Shown piece after piece: positions 45,791 through 57,254 of a stretch of 64,000 nucleotides of DNA. Source of the stretch: Terrimonas sp. Lineage in GTDB: Bacteria > Bacteroidota > Bacteroidia > Chitinophagales > Chitinophagaceae. The first letter of the stretch is position 1. Every line of letters begins with the position of its first letter. A program made the position numbers and the translations under genes. The notes under the pieces were generated by a model. The model ran no database searches. It was not told the origin of the DNA and saw only the letters and a program-made list of their open reading frames with translations. Location: positions 248,001 to 312,000 of the forward strand of contig NZ_QCZJ01000001.1 of the NCBI RefSeq assembly GCF_003075435.1. The letters are read 5' to 3'.

Positions 45791-47062
45791 ATGGGCGCTT
45801 ATTCTATTTACATATCATCAACTTACAGAGACTTAATTGAAGATCGTAATCTCTTAAGATTAAGACTCGATCAGGCTCAATACATTACTGTATGTATGGA
45901 AAAATATCCTCCGGCTCTTTCTCAGTCTATTAAAGATAAATGCCAGAAAGATGTTGCAGACGCGGATATATATGTTGGAATAATAGGAGATAAATATGGT
46001 TCATTAGCTATGGATGAGAACGGTAATCAACTCCCCTTATCCTATACTGAGTATGAATATGATGCTGCAGTAATGAACAAAAAAAAGAGATTGATTTTTT
46101 TTAAAGCCGTTAAAGAACCAATTGCAGATGAACGACTGCTAAAATTTATCAGCAAAATAAAAACCACGCCTTTCTTTACAGGCGTGTTTGATGACTACAA
46201 AGATCTTCCCGGTCTTGTATTAGCCGCCGTAGTAGCAGAAACGGGAGATTTTAAAAAGAAATTTATTCCCGGCGAAACAAAGCTGCTTTGCGACAGGGTA
46301 GAACAGGCCCGGTTCTTCACAAATAGCATTATGCAAAACGTACATCACCATATCTATTTTTTTATGGTATGCGGGCATAAATACAATGGGCATTCAATGA
46401 TGGTTAACCGTTGCATTTACAGTATCAGAAACCAGTTTGGAAATAATGAAACGCTTGATATAAGATTCATGGCCAATTCCAATCCACCTTCAGACGGGGA
46501 GAAAATTAAACAGGATATTAAAAACAAATTGCTAAGCCAGCTACAGTCTAAAACGAATGAGGTCATAACTGTTTTTTCTGCAGACAGCTTTTTTGATTGT
46601 CTTAATAAAGTAAATAAAAATTGTCTCGTGATCAGTATCATTATTCAAAGCACATTTCTCAAAAATCATATTGACGTGTACAAAGAAGGTATTCAAAAAT
46701 TTTATACTGAATTTTCCCAGGTTGATAACCCTTTATACAGAAATAAAAAGATCATTTTCTTTACGCACGTGCAATACAATGATGAAACCGCTGACAAAGA
46801 TGTGATGATAAAAGATTTTGAGAATATGCCACACTTTGAAAACAAAAAGATGCCGGTACTGGAAAAAATCAACGATGATATTATAGTGGAATGGATGCTG
46901 GAAAACAACCTGGGAGAAAACCAGTTTGAAATTGACAATCAGGTAAAAGAACATTTTTCAACCATTGAACGGGATATGAACCAGGAATACTTTATGGACA
47001 ATGCTGCAGAAGCTATGGAGAAGATCATTGATCATTATAATACTAAAAAATTCAACAGTTAA
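45791..47062 (+). CDS. DUF4062 protein with degenerate STAND-like domain (gene 1 of a MoxR/vWA system)
   Basis: 423 residues, cytoplasmic. The N-terminal DUF4062 domain (residues 4-130) opens YSIYISSTYRDLIEDRNLL and contains YVGIIGDKYGSLA and LSYTEYEYDAAVMNKK, a TIR-related fold found in NTPase-linked signalling proteins. From residue 164 the pattern LLCDRVEQARFFTNSI, then IYFFMVCGHKYNGHSMMVNR, looks like a STAND NTPase whose P-loop has lost its GK[S/T], as in the 'inactive STAND' modules of conflict systems. The C-terminal part ends with an acidic helix. It stops 2 nt before the AAA+ gene, so the two are translationally coupled. Effector or sensor role is inferred. Confidence 0.8.
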   Translation: MGAYSIYISSTYRDLIEDRNLLRLRLDQAQYITVCMEKYPPALSQSIKDKCQKDVADADIYVGIIGDKYGSLAMDENGNQLPLSYTEYEYDAAVMNKKKRLIFFKAVKEPIADERLLKFISKIKTTPFFTGVFDDYKDLPGLVLAAVVAETGDFKKKFIPGETKLLCDRVEQARFFTNSIMQNVHHHIYFFMVCGHKYNGHSMMVNRCIYSIRNQFGNNETLDIRFMANSNPPSDGEKIKQDIKNKLLSQLQSKTNEVITVFSADSFFDCLNKVNKNCLVISIIIQSTFLKNHIDVYKEGIQKFYTEFSQVDNPLYRNKKIIFFTHVQYNDETADKDVMIKDFENMPHFENKKMPVLEKINDDIIVEWMLENNLGENQFEIDNQVKEHFSTIERDMNQEYFMDNAAEAMEKIIDHYNTKKFNS

Positions 47063-47064
47063 AT

Positions 47065-48144
47065 ATGTTTACTATAAAGAATATCCAGGTTTCATCTGCC
47101 AACAGGCCTGATGATTATGTAATACACGACCATGAACTTACAGAGGCTGTAAATATGAGCATCTGGTTACAAAAGCCGCTACTGCTTACAGGCGCGCCGG
47201 GTACCGGCAAAACACAACTGGCTTTTAAGGTTGCGCAGGAACTGGGCAAAGCTCCGGCATTGAATGGATTTGCCCCATTTTTAAGCACCCCATTTGTTTT
47301 TAATACCAAGACCACATCTGCTGCAAGCGACTTGTTTTATTATTATGATGCCGTTGGTCATTTTCAGAAAAGAAATATTATTAATACTGCTGCACAGGAA
47401 AACAAAGGCACGGTTGAAGAAATCACCCCTCATTCCTTTATACAGTTAAATGCTTTAGGTGAAGCAATCATCCAATCATTTGGTAAGGATGCGATACTGG
47501 GCAACGAGGATTTGCAGGCGCTGTCGCGGCTGAATGGTTTTAATAAAAGCATACAAAATAAACCGGCCAGCAGTGTGGTACTGATAGATGAAATTGATAA
47601 GGCGCCACGGGACTTCCCTAACGACTTACTAAATGAAATTGAGCATTATGAATTTAAAATACAGGAATTAAATAAACAGATTGCTAAGGATAAAAGCCAG
47701 AAGCCATTTCCCGCTATTGTAGTGATCATGACAAGCAATTTTGAAAAAAATCTTCCCGATGCATTTCTCCGTCGTTGCCTTTTCTATCATATTCCTTCGC
47801 CAGGAAAAGAATCTTTATACAAAATCGTAAGCAGCCGCATGGCTCCTTATCTTAAAGAATTATATGCAGAAAATGCTCTGACAGATGAGGAGCTCGCTAA
47901 AAAAATGAAAGGGTTTGATAAAGCCGTTGACCAGTTCTATATTTTAAAAGACAGGTTTAAAGATAAAAAGCCTGCCACTTCAGAGCTGCTTGAATGGATA
48001 AAGGTTTTAGAATTAAACAATTTTTTTACCGGTGATGTGGATTTTACAAACCTGCCAGAAGATAAAAAAACCATCCTGAGATATTCAATACCCATATTGG
48101 CAAAAACCAAAGACGACATGGAAATGATAAGGAAGGAATTATAA
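47065..48144 (+). CDS. MoxR-family AAA+ ATPase (gene 2 of the system)
   Basis: 359 residues. Walker A LLTGAPGTGKTQLAFKVAQE (residues about 40-58), Walker B and neighbour VVLIDEIDKAPRDFPNDLLN (about 173-192), sensor 1 VIMTSNFEKNLPDAFLRR with the arginine finger, and a C-terminal lid helical domain. The insert at about 88-150 is longer than in simple MoxR proteins. MoxR ATPases remodel a partner through its vWA domain; the partner is probably the next gene, 26 nt downstream. All catalytic motifs are intact. Confidence 0.92.
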   Translation: MFTIKNIQVSSANRPDDYVIHDHELTEAVNMSIWLQKPLLLTGAPGTGKTQLAFKVAQELGKAPALNGFAPFLSTPFVFNTKTTSAASDLFYYYDAVGHFQKRNIINTAAQENKGTVEEITPHSFIQLNALGEAIIQSFGKDAILGNEDLQALSRLNGFNKSIQNKPASSVVLIDEIDKAPRDFPNDLLNEIEHYEFKIQELNKQIAKDKSQKPFPAIVVIMTSNFEKNLPDAFLRRCLFYHIPSPGKESLYKIVSSRMAPYLKELYAENALTDEELAKKMKGFDKAVDQFYILKDRFKDKKPATSELLEWIKVLELNNFFTGDVDFTNLPEDKKTILRYSIPILAKTKDDMEMIRKEL

Positions 48145-48170
48145 TCACTCACTTCTGTTAATGTACCATT

Positions 48171-51100
48171 ATGCCAGCAAACGCCAATATCAGCATACCG
48201 GTTGAAACTTTGCTTGCCATGCTGCGGGCAGAGGGTATACGGGATATTGGTGTTACCTCCGTGCTTGATATTCAAAAAGTACTGGCTTCACTCAATGAAA
48301 ACGAAATTCACGACTATAAAAAAATAAAATATTATATACGGCCTATTGTCTGCCGCAATAAGGAAGACCAGGAAAAATTCAACCTGGTTTTTGACAAATA
48401 CATTCAATGGATAGCATCAGAAAAGCTTAATATAACAAGACCGGTAAAAAAGAAAAAGTATATACCCTGGTGGTGGATAACTTTAATTTCAGCGCTGGCG
48501 ATTGCAATGCTCTTATTCCTGCTCAAATCCGAAAAGCATGATCAGTTCTATTTAAGTATTTCACAGCAAACGCTTTGGCCGGCAGGAAAATATGCTGAAG
48601 TGGCTATCGGAGATTCCGTTGAATATACACTTTATATAAATGACAGCTCTGCAATTGATCAATATAGCGTGGAGTGGAGATTGAACAATAAACACTCAGG
48701 AAATACACGTACGGTAACTACCGTTTACCGGGACACAGGTAATTATCTCATTACAGCATCCGCACTAAACCAGCAAACCGGCACTGTGCTGACAGACAGC
48801 ATATATACTACCGTGAAATGCGATCATCCACCAATACTGAATATACTCCGTGAAACAAAAAACGGAAAGAAAAAATATGTGGCTGTACCCGGAGACACAA
48901 CATCTATATCCAAAAAGTATACTTACAAATGGTATTTGAATGATTCATTGGTTACAGCAGGCAGCGAATTTGTATCAATGCAAACATCAAACAAAACATA
49001 TACTGTAAAATTAATTGCCGATACCCGTGGATTATATAGCTGTACAGATTCCCTTATTACACGGTACGATGAAACCCCGGTATACCAACTGCTTACAAGG
49101 TCTCTACAGCCAGTTGCAACAGGTTCATCATTGTTGGTCCGGAATATATTGTACCTGCTTGGTTTGTTGATCATTTTACCTGCTGCTGTAATGGCATATA
49201 TTTACAAACAATGGAAGATTCCCAAAGCAAAGCAGCATACACAGGCTGTTCTCCCCTCAAAAGGCGCTGCTGATAATAATGATCGCCAGGCCGGACCATT
49301 TGCCATTGCATTTAAAAGCCAGGATCATAAAATTGATCCCGGCGAACAGGTAAATCGTTTGGCGGATGGCTTACGTAAACGGCAGTTAAGTGATACATTA
49401 CAACTTAACCTCAAGAAATCCATCTGTAAAACCATAAAAGCCGGAGGCTTTCCTACATTTGAGTTTTCTCCCAAAACAAAGCCTGTAGATTTTCTTATTC
49501 TTATAGATAAGGAATATCCAGACAGTCACCTGGTAAAACTGTTTGAATTTGTTATAGAAAGATTGCGTGCAGAACAGGTAAATATCATAGTATACGATTA
49601 CTATAAAGAACCCTTATATCTTAACAATACACGTTTTAACCATGTAAGACTACCGCTCGACAGAGTAATTCAATTGTATCCTGACAGCATTTTACTGATG
49701 TTTTCGCATGCTCATTACCTGTTAGAACCCCATCAGGCAAGAATTAAGGAATGGGCAGAAGAAAAACTAAAGCAATGGGAAACACAGGTTATCATTACTC
49801 CTGTGCCTAAAAAAGACTGGTCTTACAAAGAGATTATTTTACAACGTTCAGGCCTTGTACTTATACCTGCTGATCTGTATCAAAATAATGTGCTCAGGAT
49901 ATTACTTGATGTAATCAGTCTTCAGGTTGAAACTACCAAGCAGGATAAGATAGAGATATCAGAAACCTATTCCGCACGTTACTATAATTTCCAGGACTTT
50001 GATGCGCTATCAGAATACCTTGCAAACGAAGCATTGCTGGAATGGGTTTGCGCTACTGCGGTATACCCTCATGTTGACTGGAATGTGACTTTGGCTATAG
50101 GCAGCGCACTTGAGAATACAGGTAAGCAAAAAAAACTGATCACATACGAGAACCTCCTGAAAATTTCACGCATAAGCTGGATGCAGGATACTGTGATAGA
50201 TGATGAATTAAGGCTTGAAATGCTCCGGCATATCACCAATACTACTGAAATAATTGCAAGAAAAGCAATTGTAGTATTACTGGAAGAAATAAAAGACACA
50301 TTCAAAGAAAATTCATTTGCCAAAGAAGAATACGACCTTCATCACCACAGTAACCTTTTCCTCCTGTATGCTAATGATCAGGCTGAGCCAATACCCGATG
50401 AAATACTGATGAAAGTAACGGATTATCTTAAAAAAGGATATTTCGATTGGCCGTATGCCACGTATCATGAAGAGGCTGTGAATACATTGATCAGGCAGCC
50501 CAACACTACTTCTTCCATACCCATTAATCGGTATTTAAACGAGCTTAATATTAAAAAAGCGGAAAAAGACAGGCAACGTAATGATGAACAATTGCAAAAA
50601 GAAAAAGAAGCGCAGGCAAAACGGAGAAGAATAAAAATGCTTCGCAACATTATTGCTTTATCCTCCTTTATACTCTTAGCATTATCAACTACCTGGCTGT
50701 TATATAAGAACGGCTTATTTACATTCAGAAAAATAACCAGGCAGTCGTTGGAAGTAACCCTGCATAATACCACATTGCTGAATCCATTTGGGGAAATATC
50801 ATTAAGCATTCAAACTGATTCAATTTATACCGGCAAAAAAGTTAACGATTCGGTTTATACATTTCCGGGAATTGTTCAGGCATCATCCGGCAGGCAACCG
50901 CTATTAATCATCAATCAAAAAAATTCTCCTGCCCTAACCGCTGCAATCTCAATAGATTCCACTTACGATGCATATATAAGGGAACCTGAGCTTGCAGAAA
51001 GAAAACGTTTATCCATTTTTTACAACAACAAAACAAACTATGATGCTGTTCAGCAACAGCTATCAGATGTTTTAGGAATGTATGATATTGCAGCAGCCCA

Positions 51101-52613
51101 AAGCGCCTTCAGGGATTCTTCAAAGATCATTTACTTCAATGATCAAAGAGCAATGGCAGATTCAATTGCTGATATCATCAAGAAAAACCTGGGAATCGGA
51201 ATAGCTGTAATTATGGGTACTGGTAACAATGATTCATCCATGCCTGAATTATACCTGGATATGGACCCGGCTGCTTATACCTGCAACATCATTTCTTTCG
51301 ATGCGGTACCATTGTCATTAAACAATACCTGGTGGGGCGCTGCAAATAACCGCTTTGCAAGGATTGACATAGCCTCAAAACTGATCTATTATTCTACAGG
51401 TGAAAAATCAACATACGGCACTTATGCAATAGATGAAATTTGCTTTGACCAGAAAGGAACATACCGGTTTTTAGTACGGGCAAACAACCGGTATCGAGTA
51501 TTTTTCCTGAAGAACGTTAAGGATATCTCGTTTAACGTGTCTTTGTGCGAGAACTGGTATAATAGTAAGGCTGAAATAACCAACATAGATGAAGCAACCT
51601 GCAACAAGTTCAACAATATGACCTTATATTTTGCCAATACTTCTCCAAATATTGTTTCGGCTAATATCGAACAGCATTTTAATTTCTCTACAGGCCAAAG
51701 AGACAAGCTGGATAAAATTTTTGCAGGAGTGGAAGACACAGATACCATTAAGATAGAACTCAATATAAATGCCGGGGGCTCAAATATACCGGCTGATCAA
51801 CGGTTTACTGCACTGCAAAAAGATTTCCCCACCAGTCCTACCAGGGTTTTACATACAACCGGGTATAATATTAAAAACAACATTATACAATGGAGCAGAA
51901 AAGATTTTACCGGGACACCGTTTGACAGGGATTTTGCCGTAGTTCAGATAAACAAGGCACGGGTAAATGTCAATCCCTGTAATTATACCTACTATAGTAT
52001 GCAGGAAGCATTAAGGGTTGCTGACCCTCTGCAAATCTGCAGGTTAAACCTTGAAAAGGAACAACTTACTGCTTTACCGGCGCAGTTGTATAACTTTAAA
52101 AATTTGCAGGAGCTGACGCTTGGCACAACATCCATACCCAGGGCTGAAATAGAGCAGTTGCAAAAAGCACTGCCAAAATGCAGAATTGATTTTACAATCA
52201 TCCCTGCACAGGAAAAGCCCGGGAATACAAGTCCTGTTGAGGAAACCCAGTTGGGCCAGCTTAACCTCGATTCAAAATACAATCTCGATAAAAAAGGTAT
52301 ACCGCTAATCAGTAATATAGCCCGGCAATTAACCGCTAATACTTCAAATAAGATCAAGCTCCGCGTTACAGTTCAGGCACCCCAGGAAAAAATGATGATG
52401 CAGGCGCTGAGTGAAATAAAAAACATGTTCTATAAGGAAGGAGTACGGTCTGACTTAAACCAGATAGACAATGATATTATTATTTCCGGGAATGCCAACA
52501 GCCTGGTAAAGCCACGAGCAGCCACTAAAAGCAAGACCCAGAATGCTAATGGAACTATCGTATATATAATAGGTATTAACTGGAAAGAAGCAGAATCCAA
52601 AAAAGCATACTGA
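48171..52613 (+). CDS. 1480-residue membrane protein with vWA-like, LRR-like and C-terminal domains (gene 3 of the system)
   Basis: I do not recognise the full-length family. In order: an N-terminal helical domain (1-95); TM1 (about 100-118); two Ig/PKD-like beta domains that should lie outside the cytoplasm (130-300, for example VEWRLNNKHSGNTRTVTTVY); TM2 (325-344); a Rossmann/vWA-like domain (437-560) with VDFLILIDKEYPDSHLVKL at the usual metal-site position but lacking DxSxS; a helical domain rich in Leu (600-800); a coiled coil (800-824); TM3 (826-846); beta-rich domains; one leucine-rich repeat (LEKEQLTALPAQLYNFKNLQ, about 1285-1320); and a C-terminal alpha/beta domain (1373-1475). It probably presents the vWA-like domain to the MoxR ATPase at the membrane. 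Confidence 0.7.
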   Translation: MPANANISIPVETLLAMLRAEGIRDIGVTSVLDIQKVLASLNENEIHDYKKIKYYIRPIVCRNKEDQEKFNLVFDKYIQWIASEKLNITRPVKKKKYIPWWWITLISALAIAMLLFLLKSEKHDQFYLSISQQTLWPAGKYAEVAIGDSVEYTLYINDSSAIDQYSVEWRLNNKHSGNTRTVTTVYRDTGNYLITASALNQQTGTVLTDSIYTTVKCDHPPILNILRETKNGKKKYVAVPGDTTSISKKYTYKWYLNDSLVTAGSEFVSMQTSNKTYTVKLIADTRGLYSCTDSLITRYDETPVYQLLTRSLQPVATGSSLLVRNILYLLGLLIILPAAVMAYIYKQWKIPKAKQHTQAVLPSKGAADNNDRQAGPFAIAFKSQDHKIDPGEQVNRLADGLRKRQLSDTLQLNLKKSICKTIKAGGFPTFEFSPKTKPVDFLILIDKEYPDSHLVKLFEFVIERLRAEQVNIIVYDYYKEPLYLNNTRFNHVRLPLDRVIQLYPDSILLMFSHAHYLLEPHQARIKEWAEEKLKQWETQVIITPVPKKDWSYKEIILQRSGLVLIPADLYQNNVLRILLDVISLQVETTKQDKIEISETYSARYYNFQDFDALSEYLANEALLEWVCATAVYPHVDWNVTLAIGSALENTGKQKKLITYENLLKISRISWMQDTVIDDELRLEMLRHITNTTEIIARKAIVVLLEEIKDTFKENSFAKEEYDLHHHSNLFLLYANDQAEPIPDEILMKVTDYLKKGYFDWPYATYHEEAVNTLIRQPNTTSSIPINRYLNELNIKKAEKDRQRNDEQLQKEKEAQAKRRRIKMLRNIIALSSFILLALSTTWLLYKNGLFTFRKITRQSLEVTLHNTTLLNPFGEISLSIQTDSIYTGKKVNDSVYTFPGIVQASSGRQPLLIINQKNSPALTAAISIDSTYDAYIREPELAERKRLSIFYNNKTNYDAVQQQLSDVLGMYDIAAAQSAFRDSSKIIYFNDQRAMADSIADIIKKNLGIGIAVIMGTGNNDSSMPELYLDMDPAAYTCNIISFDAVPLSLNNTWWGAANNRFARIDIASKLIYYSTGEKSTYGTYAIDEICFDQKGTYRFLVRANNRYRVFFLKNVKDISFNVSLCENWYNSKAEITNIDEATCNKFNNMTLYFANTSPNIVSANIEQHFNFSTGQRDKLDKIFAGVEDTDTIKIELNINAGGSNIPADQRFTALQKDFPTSPTRVLHTTGYNIKNNIIQWSRKDFTGTPFDRDFAVVQINKARVNVNPCNYTYYSMQEALRVADPLQICRLNLEKEQLTALPAQLYNFKNLQELTLGTTSIPRAEIEQLQKALPKCRIDFTIIPAQEKPGNTSPVEETQLGQLNLDSKYNLDKKGIPLISNIARQLTANTSNKIKLRVTVQAPQEKMMMQALSEIKNMFYKEGVRSDLNQIDNDIIISGNANSLVKPRAATKSKTQNANGTIVYIIGINWKEAESKKAY

Positions 52614-52706
52614 TGAGTTCAGAAAGAACATACAGCATGTTAATAAAGAATGAAGAAATTTCCCGATTTCGTATTTCAGATATTATTATTTCTGGCCTCC
52701 AACTCC

Positions 52707-52714
52707 TATCTTTG
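52707..52714 (+). promoter_or_regulatory. -7 element of the ATP synthase operon promoter
   Basis: TATCTTTG is an exact match to TAnnTTTG, 21 nt before the atpB start codon. The -33 TTTG is not conserved at the expected distance (a T-rich TTAT is there instead). A purine-rich AAGAAAGAG directly precedes the ATG at 52735. Confidence 0.6.
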
Positions 52715-52734
52715 CGCCAAATTTCAAGAAAGAG

Positions 52735-54115
<1,381 letters not shown>

Positions 54116-54130
54116 GACACTTAACGTCTT

Positions 54131-54171
54131 GTACAGGCTCATGCACAGGGCGGAAAGCCTGTACTTTTTTT
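54131..54171 (+). terminator. Terminator-like hairpin between atpE and atpF
   Basis: GTACAGGCT (54131-54139) and AGCCTGTAC (54156-54164) form a perfect 9-bp stem with a 16-nt loop and are followed by seven T (54165-54171). This is a normal intrinsic-terminator layout, but the atp genes continue on the same strand 31 nt later. It probably causes partial termination or protects the 3' end of an atpB-atpE message. Confidence 0.7.
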
Positions 54172-54202
54172 GAATTATAACTAAAGTATAATATATACCC
54201 AT

Positions 54203-54712
54203 ATGCTTCTTGAAATAAATCCATTGGTACTTCCAGACCCAGGTTTGCTGATATGGTCAACACTTGCATTTTTGATCCTGCTTTTTGTATTGGGCAAATT
54301 TGCATGGAAACCTATTATGAAAGCCATAGGTGAAAGAGAGAAAGGCATTAACGATGCCATAGCTTCTGCTGAAAAAGTTAAGGCTGAAATGGCACAGTTG
54401 CAGAGTGATAATGAAAAATTGCTTGCACAGGCACGCGAGGAAAGAACACAGATATTGAACGAAGCTAAAGCCATTAAAGATAAAATGATCAGCGAAGCCA
54501 AAGAACAGGCTAAAGCTGAAGCTGCTAAAATAATGGCAGAAACACAGCAGGCTATTGAAAATCAAAAAATGGCTGCGGTGGTTGACCTGAAAAACCAGGT
54601 GGGCAACTTAGTGATTGAAGTGTCTGAAAAAGTATTACGCCGCGAATTGTCTAACAAGGCGCAGCAGGAAACCTACATTAAGGAATTAGCAAACGATATT
54701 AAACTGAACTAA
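54203..54712 (+). CDS. atpF: ATP synthase F0 subunit b
   Basis: 169 residues. One N-terminal membrane helix (LLIWSTLAFLILLFVLGKFAW) is followed by a long charged coiled coil (AEKVKAEMAQLQSDNEKLLA) and a C-terminus that contacts delta (SEKVLRRELSNKAQQ). It is the peripheral stalk. It follows the hairpin after atpE and precedes atpH by 70 bp containing a TCTCAAAT-type repeat. Confidence 0.95.
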   Translation: MLLEINPLVLPDPGLLIWSTLAFLILLFVLGKFAWKPIMKAIGEREKGINDAIASAEKVKAEMAQLQSDNEKLLAQAREERTQILNEAKAIKDKMISEAKEQAKAEAAKIMAETQQAIENQKMAAVVDLKNQVGNLVIEVSEKVLRRELSNKAQQETYIKELANDIKLN

Positions 54713-54782
54713 AAATTTTGATTTTGAATAAGAGTGAACTACGTTCATTTCAAATTTCAAGTCTCAAATCTCAAATTTAAAA

Positions 54783-55346
54783 ATGCTTCAGCCACGTTTA
54801 GCCGGAAGATATGCCAAGAGCCTGATTGATTTAGCGCTCGAGCGGAATCAATTAGAAGCAGTATATGCTGATATGCTGTTTTTACTATCTGTATGCAAGC
54901 AAAGCAGGGATTTTGTGAACCTCGTAAAAAGCCCGGTTATTACTGCAGATAAAAAAAATGCTGTTATTGATGCGATTACTAAAGGAAGAGTAAATGATCT
55001 TACTGCGGCATTTAATAAATTGCTGGTGCAAAAAGGCAGGGAAAGTATTTTGCCAGAGATCATCAACGCTTTTATTGAGCAGTATAACCGGTTGAAAAAT
55101 ATTCATAAGGTAAAACTTACTACTGCGCAACCCATCAGCGAGGAGCTGAGAAAAGCTATTGAACAAAAAGTAAAAACAGATACTGCACTTACCAATATAG
55201 AATTAGAGACAGTTGTAAAAGAAGAATTGATTGGTGGCTTTGTACTTGAGTTTGATAATAAGCTGGTAGATGCCAGCATAATAAGAGACCTGAGAGATAT
55301 ACAAAGACAGTTCCAGAACAATGTGTATATCAGGAATATCAGGTAA
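54783..55346 (+). CDS. atpH: ATP synthase F1 subunit delta
   Basis: 187 residues. The helical N-terminus LAGRYAKSLIDLALERNQLE and the C-terminal GGFVLEFDNKLVDASIIRDL are diagnostic. It joins the peripheral stalk to the F1 head. It starts shortly after a TTTCAAATTTCAAG-type AT-rich repeat and is followed by atpA after 42 nt. Confidence 0.95.
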   Translation: MLQPRLAGRYAKSLIDLALERNQLEAVYADMLFLLSVCKQSRDFVNLVKSPVITADKKNAVIDAITKGRVNDLTAAFNKLLVQKGRESILPEIINAFIEQYNRLKNIHKVKLTTAQPISEELRKAIEQKVKTDTALTNIELETVVKEELIGGFVLEFDNKLVDASIIRDLRDIQRQFQNNVYIRNIR

Positions 55347-55388
55347 GGTTTTTATAAAAACGATTAACAACAATATAAAACAACAGAT

Positions 55389-56966
55389 ATGGCAGAAATT
55401 AAGCCCGACGAAATAAGTGCGATACTGCGCCAGCAGTTAAGCAATTTTAATGCAGGTGCTGATCTGGAAGAGGTAGGAACTGTGTTACAGGTGGGAGATG
55501 GTATTGCACGTATTTATGGTTTAAATAATGTGCGTGCCGGTGAACTGGTTGAATTTGAAAATGGCGTAAAAGCAGTAGCACTTAACCTTGAAGAAGACAA
55601 TGTGGGCGTGGTATTGATGGGTGATTCAGGTGAAATTAAAGAAGGCAATAAGGTAAAAAGAACCGGCAACATTGCTTCACTTAAAGTAGGTGAAGGATTG
55701 GTTGGTCGCGTTATAAATGTATTGGGAGAACCAATAGATGGTAAAGGACCTATTTCTGGTGAACTGTACGATATGCCATTGGAGCGTAAAGCCCCTGGCG
55801 TAATCTTCCGTGAGCCGGTAAAAGAACCCCTGCAAACAGGTATTAAAGCGATTGATGCGATGATCCCTGTAGGCCGTGGTCAGCGAGAGTTGATCATTGG
55901 TGACCGCCAGACAGGTAAAACAGCCATTGCGATTGATACGATCATTAATCAGAGGGAATTTTACCAGGCTGGCAAACCTGTATACTGTATATATGTGGCA
56001 TGCGGTCAAAAAGCATCCACCATTGCTAACGTAATGAAAACGCTGGAAGATAATGGTGCAATGGCTTATACTGTTATTGTTGCTGCTTCTGCATCAGACC
56101 CTGCTCCACAACAGTTCTTCGCGCCTTATGCCGGTGCTGCCATCGGGGAATATTTCCGCGATACCGGGCGTCCTGCATTGATCGTATATGATGATTTGAG
56201 TAAACAGGCGGTAGCTTATCGTGAAGTATCATTATTACTTCGCCGCCCTCCTGGTCGTGAAGCTTATCCCGGTGATGTATTCTACCTGCACAGCCGCTTA
56301 TTGGAGCGTGCAGCAAAGGTTATTAATGATGATGCTGTTGCCAGGAAAATGAATGACGTACCAGACAGCATCAAACATCTTGTAAAAGGTGGTGGTTCTT
56401 TAACGGCATTGCCCATTATTGAAACACAGGCCGGTGACGTGTCTGCTTATATCCCTACCAACGTGATCTCTATTACCGATGGACAGATATTCCTTGAATC
56501 AAACCTGTTCAACGCAGGTATACGCCCTGCTATTAACGTGGGTATTTCGGTTAGCCGTGTGGGTGGTAACGCACAGATCAAATCAATGAAAAAAGTAGCA
56601 GGTACATTAAAGCTGGACCAGGCACAATATCGTGAGATGGAAGCCTTCTCAAAATTTGGTGGCGACCTTGATGCTGCAACTAAGTTTATTCTTGACAAAG
56701 GAGCGCGTAACGTGGAAATTCTTAAACAACCGCAATACAGCCCCTTCACTGTTGAAAAACAGGTTGCTATTATCTATCTCGGTTCACAAGGTCTTTTAAA
56801 AGATGTTCCTGTTAATAAGGTAAAAGAGTTTGAAGAGCTTTTCCTGATTGAGATGGAAAATAAATTACCTGAAGTACTGGCTGAATTTAAACGTGGTAAC
56901 CTGCCCGAAGAAGGCATTAAAAAGATGACTGATCTTGCCAAAAGCCTTATGGCAAGCTATAAATAG
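55389..56966 (+). CDS. atpA: ATP synthase F1 subunit alpha
   Basis: 525 residues. [21 protein letters not shown]-loop [58 protein letters not shown] and [20 protein letters not shown] are complete, and the C-terminus ends MASYK. It pairs with subunit beta (gene not in the window). Normally followed by atpG; here a strong terminator follows instead. Confidence 0.97.
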   Translation: MAEIKPDEISAILRQQLSNFNAGADLEEVGTVLQVGDGIARIYGLNNVRAGELVEFENGVKAVALNLEEDNVGVVLMGDSGEIKEGNKVKRTGNIASLKVGEGLVGRVINVLGEPIDGKGPISGELYDMPLERKAPGVIFREPVKEPLQTGIKAIDAMIPVGRGQRELIIGDRQTGKTAIAIDTIINQREFYQAGKPVYCIYVACGQKASTIANVMKTLEDNGAMAYTVIVAASASDPAPQQFFAPYAGAAIGEYFRDTGRPALIVYDDLSKQAVAYREVSLLLRRPPGREAYPGDVFYLHSRLLERAAKVINDDAVARKMNDVPDSIKHLVKGGGSLTALPIIETQAGDVSAYIPTNVISITDGQIFLESNLFNAGIRPAINVGISVSRVGGNAQIKSMKKVAGTLKLDQAQYREMEAFSKFGGDLDAATKFILDKGARNVEILKQPQYSPFTVEKQVAIIYLGSQGLLKDVPVNKVKEFEELFLIEMENKLPEVLAEFKRGNLPEEGIKKMTDLAKSLMASYK

Positions 56967-56992
56967 ATCGTAATAGAAAACGAGTTTAGCAC

Positions 56993-57019
56993 AACCCCGG
57001 CACTTAAGCCGGGGTTTTT
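56993..57019 (+). terminator. Terminator of the atp operon
   Basis: AACCCCGGC (56993-57001) and GCCGGGGTT (57008-57016) form a perfect 9-bp stem with a 6-nt loop followed by T's. It ends the operon after atpA. The next 230 bp up to 57255 hold no gene I can see. Confidence 0.88.
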
Positions 57020-57254
57020 GCGTTATATATGAGGTACGACCAAATACTTCAAAGACAACTACAAGCGTTATATTATGAAATCATAGAAGAATACACCTAT
57101 TTGATTAACATATGCTAATCTGGTTTTGGAAAATCGAAGAAAAAAGGGAGTATATCGAAATGAGAATATCTAATGGTAAACACATATTAGCTTTGTTCAG
57201 GAATACTATAAAATATTCAATTTAACCTTTTGAGAAGCACTCAAATTCGATAGT

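Noticed and set aside
45658-45840. 60-codon frame before the conflict operon
   Set aside because: No recognisable features, and it overlaps the start of the DUF4062 gene in another frame.
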